Translations under genes and position numbers: made by a program
The notes under the pieces: model-generated
Seen by the model: the letters and a program-made list of their open reading frames with translations, nothing else
Databases searched by the model: none
What the model was told of the DNA's origin: nothing
From: Brevinema_A sp051649605
GTDB lineage: Bacteria; Spirochaetota; Brevinematia; Brevinematales; Brevinemataceae
Assembly (NCBI GenBank): GCA_051649605.1
Contig: JBOFHK010000008.1
Location: forward strand, 20,734 to 84,733
DNA length: 64,000 nucleotides
Reading direction: 5' to 3'
Shown here: piece after piece, positions 8,538-18,055 of the stretch
How positions within the stretch are numbered: the stretch's first letter is position 1
Layout of the letters: every line of letters begins with the position of its first letter

Positions 8538-10775
8538 ATGAGAAATATTTTAATGATTAATGACCATTGGATTTTTATGGAACACTGGGATGATTCTCTT
8601 ATAAAAACCAAAGGTAAAGGAGAAATAGTAACGATCCCTCATGCAATGAAAGAAATAGATCTGCATTATGCAGATGAATCGTTATTATGGCTCATTTCAG
8701 GATACCAGCGAGAGTTAATAGTTATACCAGAATGGAAAGGAAAGCGTGTTATTCTTCGTTTTGAAGGAGTTATGGCTGTTGGAGAACTTTTTGTTAATGG
8801 ACAATCAGTTATTGAACATAAGGGGGGGTATACTCCTTGGGAAGCAGATATTACTGATTATATTATTGAAGGTACTAATTTGTTGACTGTCAAAGTTGAT
8901 AGCCGTGAACGGGAAGATGTTCCTCCTTTTGGAGCACAAATTGATTACCTTTGTTATAATGGAATCTATAGAGAAGTTTCTCTCCGTATTGTTGATCCTA
9001 TTAGTATTCAAGAGATTCTTATATCCCAAAAAAATGCTTTAACGACACCTATACTTGTAGGCTCGATCCGAATATGCAATCCAAGTAATATTAAAAAAGA
9101 TATAACTCTTAGCTTATCTATAGATGACCAGTCTAAATCAATTTTCACGGAAGAATTTCCAGTCTCCTTAACAGGAGAACTTATGCAAGATATTCCTATT
9201 TGTTCTACTATCGAGAAATCAAAAATCATCCTATGGTCTTTAGAGAACCCATATCTTTATCAAGTTTCTGCTTCTATAGGAGAAGATAAAATTCACCGTA
9301 GTTTTGGGTTTAGAGAAGCGTTATTTACTGCTCAAGGTTTTTTTCTTAACGGAGTAAAAATAAAACTACGAGGATTGAATCGCCATCAGAGCTTTCCTTA
9401 TAAAGGGTATGCCATGCCAGCACGTGCACAAAAAAAAGATGCAGATATTTTAAAATATGAGTTAGGGCTTAATTTAGTTCGAACGTCTCACTATCCTCAA
9501 TCTCCTCATTTTTTAGATCGCTGTGATGAAATAGGGTTACTCGTGTTTGAAGAAATACCAGGTTGGCAGTATATTGGTGATCTGGCATGGCAAGAATTAT
9601 CGATACGTTATGTACAACAAATGATAGAGCGGGATATTCATCATCCATCGATTATTTTATGGGGGGTAAGGATTAACGAAAGTAATGATAATCACGATTT
9701 TTATACAAAAACTAATGCTTGCGCTCATAATCTTGATCCAACACGGCAAACAGGCGGAGTTCGTTGTATCTCTCACAGTGAAATGCTCGAAGATGTTTAT
9801 ACTATGAATGATTTTATTCAAAATCACGAAAGAGAAGCACTGCGAGGTCAGAAAGAAGTAACAGGATTGACGGAATATGTCCCTTATTTAGTTACTGAAT
9901 ATAACGGACATATGTACCCTACAAAAAGTTATGATCAAGAAGAACGACAGGTAGAGCATACCCATCGTCATTATCGTATTATTGCAGCCGCTGGTCAAGA
10001 TAAATATATCTGTGGTTCAATAGGATGGTGTGCTTTTGATTACCACACTCATGCTGATTTTGGGGCTGGTGATCGTTTTTGCTATCATGGGGTAATGGAT
10101 ATTTTTCGTATTTCGAAATTTGCAGCAGGAGCTTATAAAGCACAGAATACAACCAAACCGTTTTTACAAACTATTTCTGTATGGGCTCGTGGGGAACGTT
10201 CTGAGGGTGGGGTACTCCCTTTGATGATTTCTACAAATTGTGATTATATTAAAATTTACTTTGGTGATCATGAGCTAGGTCTTTTTTTTCCAGCAGAAGG
10301 AAGGTATAGAGGGATTCCACACCCTCCTGTGATCGTAGAGCCGTGGAGATGTCCAAGTAATCTACCTTCTTTTATTGATCGAGGATGGGGGGATAGATGG
10401 CATAACTGTAAAATTGAAGGGTATATAAATAGTCAATGTGTCATTTCTCAAGAAATGGTATCTCACCCGATTCTATATTCTCTCGAAGTAGTGGCTGATG
10501 ATAAAGAGCTTAATGCTCCAGTAAATGGTGATACTTGGGATACGACAAGGATTACAGTTATTGCAAAAGATCAGGTTGGGAATAGATTACCTTATATCAA
10601 TCTTCCTATTCAGATTAATATTAAGGGAGGGGCAAAACTAATTGGTAATGAAATGGTGGCACTTGAAGGAGGAGTATACGCATTTTGGGTGCAAACGACT
10701 CACGCTGAAGATATTATGATTGAAGTAGCGACCCCTCTGTTTATAACACCAAAATTAATATTACCAGTTAAATAG
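8538..10775 (+). CDS. Glycoside hydrolase family 2 (beta-galactosidase/beta-glucuronidase-like)
   Basis: A cytoplasmic 745-residue enzyme with no signal peptide. It has an N-terminal jelly-roll (MAVGELFVNGQSVIEHKGGYTPW), an immunoglobulin-like domain and a TIM barrel (LNLVRTSHYPQSPHFLDRCDEIGLLVFEEIPGW). The predicted acid/base is Glu381 (in GVRINES) and the nucleophile is Glu454 (in VTEYNG). The C-terminal part (~640-745) is an extra beta domain with an Ig/DUF4982-like look. It would hydrolyse an imported beta-glycoside, perhaps a phospho-glycoside delivered by the PTS; the exact sugar cannot be told. GGAG lies eight bases upstream of the ATG. The ROK kinase follows. Confidence 0.85.
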   Translation: MRNILMINDHWIFMEHWDDSLIKTKGKGEIVTIPHAMKEIDLHYADESLLWLISGYQRELIVIPEWKGKRVILRFEGVMAVGELFVNGQSVIEHKGGYTPWEADITDYIIEGTNLLTVKVDSREREDVPPFGAQIDYLCYNGIYREVSLRIVDPISIQEILISQKNALTTPILVGSIRICNPSNIKKDITLSLSIDDQSKSIFTEEFPVSLTGELMQDIPICSTIEKSKIILWSLENPYLYQVSASIGEDKIHRSFGFREALFTAQGFFLNGVKIKLRGLNRHQSFPYKGYAMPARAQKKDADILKYELGLNLVRTSHYPQSPHFLDRCDEIGLLVFEEIPGWQYIGDLAWQELSIRYVQQMIERDIHHPSIILWGVRINESNDNHDFYTKTNACAHNLDPTRQTGGVRCISHSEMLEDVYTMNDFIQNHEREALRGQKEVTGLTEYVPYLVTEYNGHMYPTKSYDQEERQVEHTHRHYRIIAAAGQDKYICGSIGWCAFDYHTHADFGAGDRFCYHGVMDIFRISKFAAGAYKAQNTTKPFLQTISVWARGERSEGGVLPLMISTNCDYIKIYFGDHELGLFFPAEGRYRGIPHPPVIVEPWRCPSNLPSFIDRGWGDRWHNCKIEGYINSQCVISQEMVSHPILYSLEVVADDKELNAPVNGDTWDTTRITVIAKDQVGNRLPYINLPIQINIKGGAKLIGNEMVALEGGVYAFWVQTTHAEDIMIEVATPLFITPKLILPVK

Positions 10776-10845
10776 CTTACTTACTGATTATCCAAAAAAA
10801 CGACAGTATTTATTATCTAAAAAACTTATGAAAAAGAGGTCAACT

Positions 10846-11712
10846 ATGAGAACAGTGGCAGGAATTGAAGGAGGAGGGACGAAATTTGTCTGTGGGATTG
10901 GTAATAATAGAGGGGAAATTCTTGATTCGATACGGATTGATACTACTAGCCCAGAACAGACCATGAAAGAAGTTATTCAATATCTAAAAATAAAATCTTT
11001 TGATGCGATAGGGCTGGGTGTTTTTGGCCCAGTAGAGCTAGATATTAACGCATACAATTATGGACAGATATTGAACACTCCAAAGCAAGAATGGAATTTT
11101 TTTAATATTTACCAATCTCTAAAAAAAGAGTTTGATTGCCCAATTATCGTAGAGCATGATGTAAACGTGGCACTACTGGGTGAACTCAAATGGGGAGCTG
11201 CTCAGAATCTAAGAAATGCTGTTTATTATACGATAGGAACAGGAGTAGGTTTAGGAGTATGGCTAGATAGTCGATTTTATCATGGAGAATTACATTCTGA
11301 GGCGGGTCATATATTAATACCGATATTACCTGAAGATACGGAAAAACTAGGTTCTTGCCCTTTTCATAATAATTGTTTAGAAGGATTGGTTTCTGGTCCA
11401 GGGATATATAGCCGTTTTGGTAAAAAAGGAGAAGAAATTGTTGAAGATTCTCCTATTTGGGATAATATTGCTTATTATTTGGCCATTGCTTGTGTCAACA
11501 CCACATACTGTTTTGCTCCACAACGAATTATCTTAGGAGGGGGGATTATGAATGTCCCCACAGTGCTTCCTAAAATCAGAAAATACTATCTTCAACTATT
11601 AAATGGGTATAATCAAAAAGACATTTTTGCTAATACAGAGGAATTTATTGTTAGAGCATCGTTGAAAAATGATCCTGGATTACGAGGGTCGTTTGCCTTG
11701 GTATTGGATTAA
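10846..11712 (+). CDS. ROK-family sugar kinase (fructokinase/glucokinase-like)
   Basis: A 288-residue protein. The ATP motif GIEGGGTKFVCGIG is at the N-terminus, the catalytic region is IVEHDVNVALLGELKWGAA, and the ROK zinc signature is GH..IP (EAGHILIP) plus CPFHNNCLEGLVSGP. The pattern is closest to bacterial ScrK-type fructokinases. It phosphorylates the hexose released by the GH2 enzyme. There is no N-terminal helix-turn-helix, so it is an enzyme and not a NagC/Mlc-type repressor. AAAGAGG directly before the ATG at 10846 favours this start over the ATG at 10828. It lies 70 bases after the GH2 gene, with no terminator between. Confidence 0.85.
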   Translation: MRTVAGIEGGGTKFVCGIGNNRGEILDSIRIDTTSPEQTMKEVIQYLKIKSFDAIGLGVFGPVELDINAYNYGQILNTPKQEWNFFNIYQSLKKEFDCPIIVEHDVNVALLGELKWGAAQNLRNAVYYTIGTGVGLGVWLDSRFYHGELHSEAGHILIPILPEDTEKLGSCPFHNNCLEGLVSGPGIYSRFGKKGEEIVEDSPIWDNIAYYLAIACVNTTYCFAPQRIILGGGIMNVPTVLPKIRKYYLQLLNGYNQKDIFANTEEFIVRASLKNDPGLRGSFALVLD

Positions 11713-11768
11713 GAGATAAGGAGTACGCTCCGACCTAAGTTTCACAACATGTATTGGAGTGTTTGGTG

Positions 11769-12272
11769 CTATGTAATACTTGATTCTTTGGGGGTCATCA
11801 TGGCACTCATTGTACATTCACAGACTAATTCTCCATCGACATAAGCTTTTGCTTCAAAACTATTAATAACACGTGTAAATGAAGTTTGGTCTTCAGAAAG
11901 CGACTCTCGCCTTTTGGTTACAGTAACATGGTAATCTAAACGATCTCCAGGAATAACTGGTTTACGGAATTTTACTCCGTCGATTCCCATAAAAAACATT
12001 AAAATCCCATCGGTATGTAGTTTGGGGTAGCGGTTTTTTAATTGAGTTAAAGCAATAAATCCAGCACATTGTGCTAAACCTTCTACTTGGAGTACTCCTG
12101 GCATTACAGGTGCATCTGGAAAATGTCCATTAAAAAAATCTTCGTTAATGGTTACATTTTTGTACCCTTTACCGTCTTCTTCATTGACTTCTAACACTCT
12201 ATCAACTAAAAGCATGGGAAAACGATGAGGGAGTAATTTGGTAATCTCTTTGATGTCAAAGTAAGAGGGCAT
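11769..12272 (-). CDS. fabZ: 3-hydroxyacyl-ACP dehydratase FabZ
   Basis: A 167-residue hot-dog-fold enzyme. It contains LLPHRFPMLLVDRV (residues 13-26), catalytic His50 in NGHFPDAPVMPGVL and catalytic Glu64 in QVEGLAQ. It dehydrates 3-hydroxyacyl-ACP in fatty-acid elongation. Its length is slightly above the usual ~150. It is a single gene with its own promoter, divergent from the RNase H gene. Confidence 0.93.
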   Translation of the reverse strand: MPSYFDIKEITKLLPHRFPMLLVDRVLEVNEEDGKGYKNVTINEDFFNGHFPDAPVMPGVLQVEGLAQCAGFIALTQLKNRYPKLHTDGILMFFMGIDGVKFRKPVIPGDRLDYHVTVTKRRESLSEDQTSFTRVINSFEAKAYVDGELVCECTMSAMMTPKESSIT

Positions 12273-12311
12273 ATTTTTCTCCTTAAGTTTTTATAACTAT
12301 TATTTTTAATA

Positions 12312-12340
12312 AGTATAAAGGACTCTCTTTTTTTTGTCAA
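12312..12340 (-). promoter_or_regulatory. fabZ promoter
   Basis: Minus-strand TTGACA (12340-12335), a 17-base spacer and TATACT (12317-12312). Confidence 0.75.
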
Positions 12341-12402
12341 TCTAGTTCTTGTATCTTTTTATAATATTAGTTATAATAACAAAAAGATATAATGAGGAAT
12401 GA

Positions 12403-13071
12403 ATGGTAGTAGGATATCAGGAATTATTAATAGAAAGTTCTCGATTTATTGAATTTTTATCTCTGTTAGGAGTACACGCGGAAAGGGTCGAAAACAGCTT
12501 TCGTGATTATCATGTAAAACTCTTAGTAGATAATATGATAGTAATTTTATATTATAAATCCAGTAAACAAACTTTTTCTATAGGGACTCAAGAAATAAAA
12601 AACACCATACAGAAAACTGATATAGAAAACTTATGGTATCGATTTCAATATCCAGATCTTCAAGAGTTTAGCGGATTGTGTGCTTATGTGGATGGCTCTT
12701 TTTACCAAAATCAAGTTGGTTGGGGAGTTGTTTTAGTGGAAAATAATCAGATTGTGTATACCTTAGGGGGGAGATTAGAAGACTCTACATCAAGTGTATC
12801 TCATCAAATTGCAGGAGAAATTCAAAGTGTTTTGGAAGCATTATCTTATGCTGTTCATCATGGATATTCGACGATTACTATTTTTTATGATTATGTTGGT
12901 CTCCAGAAATGGGCTACAGGAGAATGGAAAGTAAAAAGTGAGGTGGCACAGAACTATCGTATCGAACTACAGAAATATTCTATACAAATTACGTGGTGTA
13001 AAATTGCTGCACACACAGGAAATCGATTTAATGAAATGGCTGATAAAATAGCAAAAGGATTGAACGTCTAA
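12403..13071 (+). CDS. RNase HI-like protein with N-terminal extension
   Basis: A 222-residue protein. Residues ~92-222 form a type-1 RNase H domain with the expected acidic set: Asp97 (YVDGSF), Glu139 (AGEIQSVLEAL), Asp163 (FYDYVGL) and Asp214 (NEMADKIAKG), with His204 in IAAHTGNRFN. It would degrade RNA in RNA-DNA hybrids. The first ~90 residues are not the usual hybrid-binding (caulimovirus-like) module that I can recognise. In several lineages similar two-part proteins carry a viroplasmin or other hybrid-binding domain there. It starts at ATG 12403 after an AT-rich promoter region divergent from fabZ. Confidence 0.8.
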   Translation: MVVGYQELLIESSRFIEFLSLLGVHAERVENSFRDYHVKLLVDNMIVILYYKSSKQTFSIGTQEIKNTIQKTDIENLWYRFQYPDLQEFSGLCAYVDGSFYQNQVGWGVVLVENNQIVYTLGGRLEDSTSSVSHQIAGEIQSVLEALSYAVHHGYSTITIFYDYVGLQKWATGEWKVKSEVAQNYRIELQKYSIQITWCKIAAHTGNRFNEMADKIAKGLNV

Positions 13072-13087
13072 ATTTTATTCAAAAAAC

Positions 13088-13117
13088 TTGACTATGAATT
13101 GTTGTTTTTGTTATAAT
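13088..13117 (+). promoter_or_regulatory. asnA promoter
   Basis: TTGACT (13088-13093), an 18-base spacer and TATAAT (13112-13117). Confidence 0.75.
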
Positions 13118-13171
13118 GGTAATTATTATACTTGTTTATAATGGAAAATTATGAGAATTAGGAGTACAAAT

Positions 13172-14149
13172 ATGTATCAATCTAAGCTCAATCTTATTGA
13201 TACTGAAGTAGCTATCAAAGAAATTAAAACGATTTTTGAACGGTATTTATCAGAAAATCTTAATTTATTAAGGGTGTCAGCACCTCTATTTTTGGAAGCT
13301 AATACAGGCTTAAACGATAATTTAACAGGAATAGAACAACCTGTTTCTTTTATTCATGATGATCAAACTATTGAAATCGTTCAATCATTAGCAAAATGGA
13401 AACGTATGGCTTTATATAGGTACGAGTTACAAGTCGAACAAGGCTTATATACAGATATGAATGCCGTTCGTCCTTGTGAATCTTTGGATGAACTGCACTC
13501 CCTTTATGTTGACCAATGGGATTGGGAAAAAGTGGTATCACCAGAAGATAGGAATACTGATAAATTAAAAGAAATCGTTTGTAAAATCTATGATGTTTTG
13601 AAAAAAACAGAAGAATCAGTCAACGAATTATTTCCCGTTTTACACAGTAAACTTCCCGATGAAATTACCTTTATACATTCCCAAGAATTAGAAGATATGT
13701 TTCCCACCCTTACCCCTAAACAGCGAGAATATGAAATTACCAAATATCATAAAGCTGTTTTTTTAATAGGGATTGGTGGGAAGCTTAAATCTGGAATCCC
13801 TCATGATGGGAGAGCTCCTGACTATGATGATTGGGGTCTAAACGGAGATATTTTATTATATCATGAAGTGTTAGATTGTACTTTAGAATTGTCTTCGATG
13901 GGGATTCGTGTTGATGCACAAACTATGGAAAGTCAATTAGCCCTATTAGGGCTAGAAGAGAGAAAATCATTAGATTTTCATAAGATGGTTCTTAATGATA
14001 TTTTACCTTTATCTATTGGAGGGGGGATAGGGCAATCTCGTCTCAGTATGTTCCTACTAGAGAAGGTTCATATAGGAGAAGTTCAAGTTTCCGTATGGCC
14101 CAAAGATACTATTAAAGAATGTGCTTATAAGAGGATTTTTCTTTTATAA
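13172..14149 (+). CDS. asnA: Aspartate-ammonia ligase (asparagine synthetase A)
   Basis: A 325-residue class-II-synthetase-fold enzyme that makes asparagine from aspartate, ammonia and ATP. Recognisable segments are LRVSAPLFLEANTGLNDNLTGIEQPVSF, AKWKRMALYRYE, GLYTDMNAVRPCE, PHDGRAPDYDDWGLNGDILLYHE and LSIGGGIGQSRLSM. Its length is typical (~330). The start is set at 13172, where AGGAG is seven bases upstream. An ATG at 13151 lies inside the leader. It is monocistronic with its own promoter and terminator. Confidence 0.95.
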   Translation: MYQSKLNLIDTEVAIKEIKTIFERYLSENLNLLRVSAPLFLEANTGLNDNLTGIEQPVSFIHDDQTIEIVQSLAKWKRMALYRYELQVEQGLYTDMNAVRPCESLDELHSLYVDQWDWEKVVSPEDRNTDKLKEIVCKIYDVLKKTEESVNELFPVLHSKLPDEITFIHSQELEDMFPTLTPKQREYEITKYHKAVFLIGIGGKLKSGIPHDGRAPDYDDWGLNGDILLYHEVLDCTLELSSMGIRVDAQTMESQLALLGLEERKSLDFHKMVLNDILPLSIGGGIGQSRLSMFLLEKVHIGEVQVSVWPKDTIKECAYKRIFLL

Positions 14150-14159
14150 AATATATAAC

Positions 14160-14195
14160 AAATACCCTCCTTCAAAAATCTGAAGGAGGGTATTT
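14160..14195 (+). terminator. asnA terminator
   Basis: Stem AAATACCCTCCTTCA / TGAAGGAGGGTATTT with a six-base loop, followed by CTTT. Confidence 0.85.
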
Positions 14196-14287
14196 CTTTA
14201 AATACCAGAAAATCTTATGAAAAATATTGATTTTATTTTTAAAGTTTGCTATAATTATCATGTAGAATGAAGGTTGAGGAGATGAAC

Positions 14288-15475
14288 ATGGTTTGGCTGG
14301 ATATTATTTATTTAGCTGCTAGTGCAGCGTTTATCCAAGTAGGAACTTTTGTTGGATTGACACTTTTAATATTTGGAATTATTGATTATAAAACCCGTGG
14401 AGGTTTTCTCAAGGGATTTGTAAAACATAAAAATCTACAGGTGTTATTTGGATCTTTGTTAGGACTAACCCCAGGTTGTGGTGGAGCAATTATGGTCATG
14501 CCCTTGTATTTAAAGGGGCATGCCACTTTTGGAACAATGGTTGCTACTTTAATTGCTACAATGGGAGATGCTGCTTTTGTTCTTTTAGTGGAAGATCCTA
14601 TGTCTTTAGCTTGGGTATTATTAATTTCTTTTATTGTAGCTATTATTATGGGCTATACTTTAGATTATTTTAAAGCAGGTGATAAATTTGCTCCTATTTA
14701 TACTACAGAACAATTAGCACACGATCACTGGCAGTTTCGCCCAGAGCAAACAGATTTTCTTGATGAGACTATTATTCTACAGACGCATGTTGATCCTTTA
14801 GATCATATGATTCAAGAAAAACGCTTTTTATTACCTAATCTCCCCAAAATCTTCTATTATTTTAGACACAATGGAGCACATTATATTTTTTGGACCGTTT
14901 TAGCACTGGCGTTTCCTTTAGGTATTATGAATTTGATGCAAATTGATTTTGATACCGTATTCACTATCAAAAATTTAGGCTTAATTGGTCTTATGGGAAC
15001 TTTATTTAGTATTGTTTATACCTTAATGTGCCGAAAATTTTTGGCAGATGATGATTTGCCTGTAGAATGTAGTAAATTGAAATCTCTAAAAGAAACATTT
15101 ATTCATAATGCTGAAGAAACGGCCTTCGTTATTATGTGGGTATTTATTGCTTTATTATCTTATGAGACTATTGTATATCTTATAGGTGGAGAAGAAGTTA
15201 TTGCAGTCTTTATGAAACAAACAGGGTATGTTGTAGTATTGGTGGCCTTACTTGTTGGTTTGATCCCTGGGTGTGGACCTCATATTATCTTGGCAACAAT
15301 GTATGTACAGGGATTAATTCCTTTCTCAGCTTTAATGACTAATGCTATTTGTAATGATGGAGATGCCTTATTTCCTATGCTCGCTATGGATAAAAAATCT
15401 TCTTTATGGGCTACAATTTTTGGGATAATTCCAGCGTGGTTTGTTGGCACACTCCTTTTTTTATGGGGATTATAG
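14288..15475 (+). CDS. Putative manganese/ArsP-type membrane transporter
   Basis: A 395-residue polytopic protein of the 'putative manganese transporter' (ArsP_2-like) family. It has two internally related motifs in opposite halves: GLTPGCGGAIMVMPLYLKG near the N-terminus and GLIPGCGPHIILATMYVQG near the C-terminus. Each is followed by an acidic GDA (ATMGDAAFV; NDGDALFP). Such pseudo-symmetric halves suggest an inverted-repeat transporter. The substrate is unproven. GAGGAG at 14276-14281 favours ATG 14288 over 14267 or 14282. The -10 TATAAT is ~25 bases upstream. The gene converges on udk across a shared terminator. Confidence 0.75.
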   Translation: MVWLDIIYLAASAAFIQVGTFVGLTLLIFGIIDYKTRGGFLKGFVKHKNLQVLFGSLLGLTPGCGGAIMVMPLYLKGHATFGTMVATLIATMGDAAFVLLVEDPMSLAWVLLISFIVAIIMGYTLDYFKAGDKFAPIYTTEQLAHDHWQFRPEQTDFLDETIILQTHVDPLDHMIQEKRFLLPNLPKIFYYFRHNGAHYIFWTVLALAFPLGIMNLMQIDFDTVFTIKNLGLIGLMGTLFSIVYTLMCRKFLADDDLPVECSKLKSLKETFIHNAEETAFVIMWVFIALLSYETIVYLIGGEEVIAVFMKQTGYVVVLVALLVGLIPGCGPHIILATMYVQGLIPFSALMTNAICNDGDALFPMLAMDKKSSLWATIFGIIPAWFVGTLLFLWGL

Positions 15476-15483
15476 GAATAAAT

Positions 15484-15519
15484 AAAAAATCCTCTTCTTA
15501 TTTTTGAAGAGGATTTTTT
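15484..15519. terminator. Bidirectional terminator between the Mn-transporter gene and udk
   Basis: Stem AAAAAATCCTCTTC / GAAGAGGATTTTTT with an eight-base loop and T runs on both strands. It overlaps the udk stop codon by two bases. Confidence 0.9.
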
Positions 15520-16141
15520 ATTTATATTGAGAGACAATGTAACGTACTTTATCGATCAACATATTAATTGCAACGGAATTATGATTAACATAAGGAATAA
15601 TAATATCCGCTAGTTTTTTTGAAGGTTCTACAAATAAATCATGCCCTGGTTTTGCGGTAAATAGGTATTGATTGATGGACTGCTCAATACTACGTCCTCG
15701 TTCTGTAGTATCTCGTAGTAACCTTCGAATAAATCGAAGATCTGCTTCTGTATCAACAAAGACTTTTATATCCATAATATCTATAATAGCGGGATCTGCA
15801 AATGCAAGTATTCCTTCTAAAATAATTACCTTACCAGGATTTATCAAACTAGTTTCTGAAGAGCGAGTATGAAAAGTAAAATCATAATTTGGTTGATAAA
15901 TTTGTTTTCCTTGAGTTAATTCTTCCAAATGTTGCTTTAATAAATCAAAATCAAAAGCATTAGGGTGATCATAATTTGTCTGTAGACGTTCTTCTGTACT
16001 AAGATGATCCTGAGATTTGTAGTAATTATCCTGTCGAATAATTACTACCTCATCGGAACAAAAAGCTTTTTCTATTGCTTGGGCAATAGTTGTTTTACCA
16101 GAAGCAGTGCCACCGGCGATACCAATAAGAATATTCTTCAT
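15518..16141 (-). CDS. udk: Uridine kinase
   Basis: A 207-residue P-loop kinase. Walker A is GGTASGKT (10-17), followed by RQDNYYKSQDHLSTEER, YDHPNAFDFDLL, the IYQPNYDFTFHTRSSET substrate region and RRLLRDTTERGRS. It phosphorylates uridine and cytidine with ATP or GTP in pyrimidine salvage. It sits three bases after nupC on the same strand, so import and phosphorylation of nucleosides are coupled in one transcript. Confidence 0.95.
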   Translation of the reverse strand: MKNILIGIAGGTASGKTTIAQAIEKAFCSDEVVIIRQDNYYKSQDHLSTEERLQTNYDHPNAFDFDLLKQHLEELTQGKQIYQPNYDFTFHTRSSETSLINPGKVIILEGILAFADPAIIDIMDIKVFVDTEADLRFIRRLLRDTTERGRSIEQSINQYLFTAKPGHDLFVEPSKKLADIIIPYVNHNSVAINMLIDKVRYIVSQYK

Positions 16142-16144
16142 GAC

Positions 16145-17749
16145 TTATGCTATAAACATTCCAGCAATTGCAGCAGTCATCCAAGAGGCAAAAGCACCTG
16201 CCCACATTGCAGAAAAACCTAAAGAGGCAATATCTTTTTTGCGTTCAGGAGCCATAGGAGTGATCCCTCCAATTTGAATTCCAATAGAACCAAAATTTGC
16301 AAATCCACATAAAGCATAAGTTGCAATTACCTGAGATCGTTCGGAAAGCATGTTATTATTAATAAAATCTACAAGATTCCCATAAGCAACAAATTCATTA
16401 ATGGTAATTTTATTGCCTAACAAAGAGCCAACAGCCTGCATATCATTAGCGGGAACACCTAAAATTAAGGCGACATATTGAAATAAAGATCCAAAAATCA
16501 TATTGAGACTTAAAGTGTCGCTAATCATTCCTAGTCCCATATTAATGACTTTGATTAATGCAATAAATGATAAGAGCATAGCTCCAACAGTTAAAGATAA
16601 TTGTAATCCGTCCATTGTTCCTTGGGCAGCAGCTCCAATAACATTATCAGAAATCTTTACTTCTGGAAGAGAGGAGTTACCCTCTGTTTGAGAATGTTCA
16701 GTTTCAGGATAAAAAATCTTAGATAACGTTAATGCTGCAGGAGCACTCATAAGACTGGCACTAATTAAATGACCAGCATCAATACCCATTGCAACAAAAC
16801 CAGCAAATACTCCACCAGCGATAGTGGCAAATCCTCCTGTCATAATTGCATGAATTTCTGAATTAGTCATGTCTTTAAGATAAGGCTTGATTAGAATAGG
16901 AGCTTCTGTTTGTCCAACGAATATATTTCCTGAACAAGATAAAGTTTCAGCACCAGAGGTTTTCATTGTCCATTGCATAAATAGTGCTAATTCTTGGATT
17001 AATATTTGAACGATTCCAAGATAATAGAGTACGGAAATAAAAGCAGAAAAAAAGACGATTGTCGGTAATACTTGAACAAAAAATAAAAAATACCAAGGTT
17101 CTTTGATTTCTGTTAAAGATCCAAAAATCATAGAAGCCCCAGCATTGGTTGGTATTGTTAAAAAATTTCCTACAGCTATGGATAATTGTTGCATATTATA
17201 AGCCATCGTACCTCGTTCACCACCTGTAAGTTCTGCGATGGCGATACATAGACCTAAATTAATACTAATGGTCGCAACTATTAGAGCTGAATTGAGCGGT
17301 ATATTATGTAAATATTTATGATGAATAAACTTTCGACTAAGCCAAATAAGTGTAATAAGGATCCATAATCCATTAATTATATGAGTAATTAATGTTTCGT
17401 GTGTTTTACCGAAAAAGTACCCAATAAGTAGACCAAATACTCCAAATTTAATAATAGATATTACTATAGCAATTGGTTCTGGTATTTGGTGAAATATTTT
17501 GATGGGATAGTATTCACTACGAAGAAATGGTATAAAACGAACTTTTGCTAAATAAATAATAATTAATAATAAAAATAATACTGTAGCAGAAAAAGATACA
17601 GTATTATTTCCTAAAATTGCTAATGCAAACAGTACTTGAAGACCTAAACCCCAAAAAACGGTTTGCCAATTAATAGCTTTTTTATTTTTTGAAAATAAAA
17701 AAGCTATTCCTAAAAACACAAGAATTCCTACTATTCCCATAAATCTCAT
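16145..17749 (-). CDS. nupC: Concentrative nucleoside transporter (CNT/NupC family)
   Basis: A 534-residue membrane protein. CNT hallmarks are GGERGTMAYNMQQLSIAVGNFLT, the NIFVGQTEAPILIKPYL loop (re-entrant QTEAP motif), TGGFATIAGGVF and the C-terminal CGFANFGSIGIQIGGITPMAPER. It carries out cation-coupled uptake of nucleosides across the inner membrane. It is longer than E. coli NupC (400), with extra N-terminal helices as in some CNT subfamilies. It is first in the nupC-udk operon, with a promoter ~95 bases upstream. Confidence 0.93.
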   Translation of the reverse strand: MRFMGIVGILVFLGIAFLFSKNKKAINWQTVFWGLGLQVLFALAILGNNTVSFSATVLFLLLIIIYLAKVRFIPFLRSEYYPIKIFHQIPEPIAIVISIIKFGVFGLLIGYFFGKTHETLITHIINGLWILITLIWLSRKFIHHKYLHNIPLNSALIVATISINLGLCIAIAELTGGERGTMAYNMQQLSIAVGNFLTIPTNAGASMIFGSLTEIKEPWYFLFFVQVLPTIVFFSAFISVLYYLGIVQILIQELALFMQWTMKTSGAETLSCSGNIFVGQTEAPILIKPYLKDMTNSEIHAIMTGGFATIAGGVFAGFVAMGIDAGHLISASLMSAPAALTLSKIFYPETEHSQTEGNSSLPEVKISDNVIGAAAQGTMDGLQLSLTVGAMLLSFIALIKVINMGLGMISDTLSLNMIFGSLFQYVALILGVPANDMQAVGSLLGNKITINEFVAYGNLVDFINNNMLSERSQVIATYALCGFANFGSIGIQIGGITPMAPERKKDIASLGFSAMWAGAFASWMTAAIAGMFIA

Positions 17750-17841
17750 AATATACTCCTTATTATAATGATTCGTAAACTTCCCATATAGATTCTATAG
17801 TTTCATTTTTATTATCAAAAATATTTCCAGTAGCTACAAAT

Positions 17842-17870
17842 ATTATATTATAGTTTAGGGGTGCTGTCAA
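17842..17870 (-). promoter_or_regulatory. nupC-udk promoter
   Basis: Minus-strand TTGACA (17870-17865), a 17-base spacer and TATAAT (17847-17842). The leader is ~85 bases and shows no riboswitch fold that I recognise. The rest of 17750-18055 holds only this promoter and, on the other strand, the tRNA-Ser promoter. Confidence 0.8.
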
Positions 17871-18013
17871 TATGTTTTTGGATATAACTTTTAATGAATT
17901 ATTTCTATTAGTATTGTAAAATATACTTTAATCTTTAAACAAATATAAAGTTTTATTCTAATTGGAATTTTTACTTTAGAATTTTTACTACAAAATAATT
18001 GGTATTGATAATA

Positions 18014-18042
18014 TTGACAAAAATTAAAAAATAATATAAAAT
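18014..18042 (+). promoter_or_regulatory. tRNA-Ser promoter
   Basis: TTGACA (18014-18019), a 17-base spacer and TAAAAT (18037-18042). Overlapping TATAAA hexamers are also possible -10 boxes. Confidence 0.65.
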
Positions 18043-18055
18043 ATATAAATCTTTT

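Noticed and set aside
10846..11712. ROK protein as the repressor acting on the twin operators
   Set aside because: It has no N-terminal helix-turn-helix and the ATP and zinc motifs of a sugar kinase are intact.
17750..17841. Riboswitch in the nupC leader
   Set aside because: The ~85-base leader shows no purine or other recognisable aptamer core and no terminator stem.
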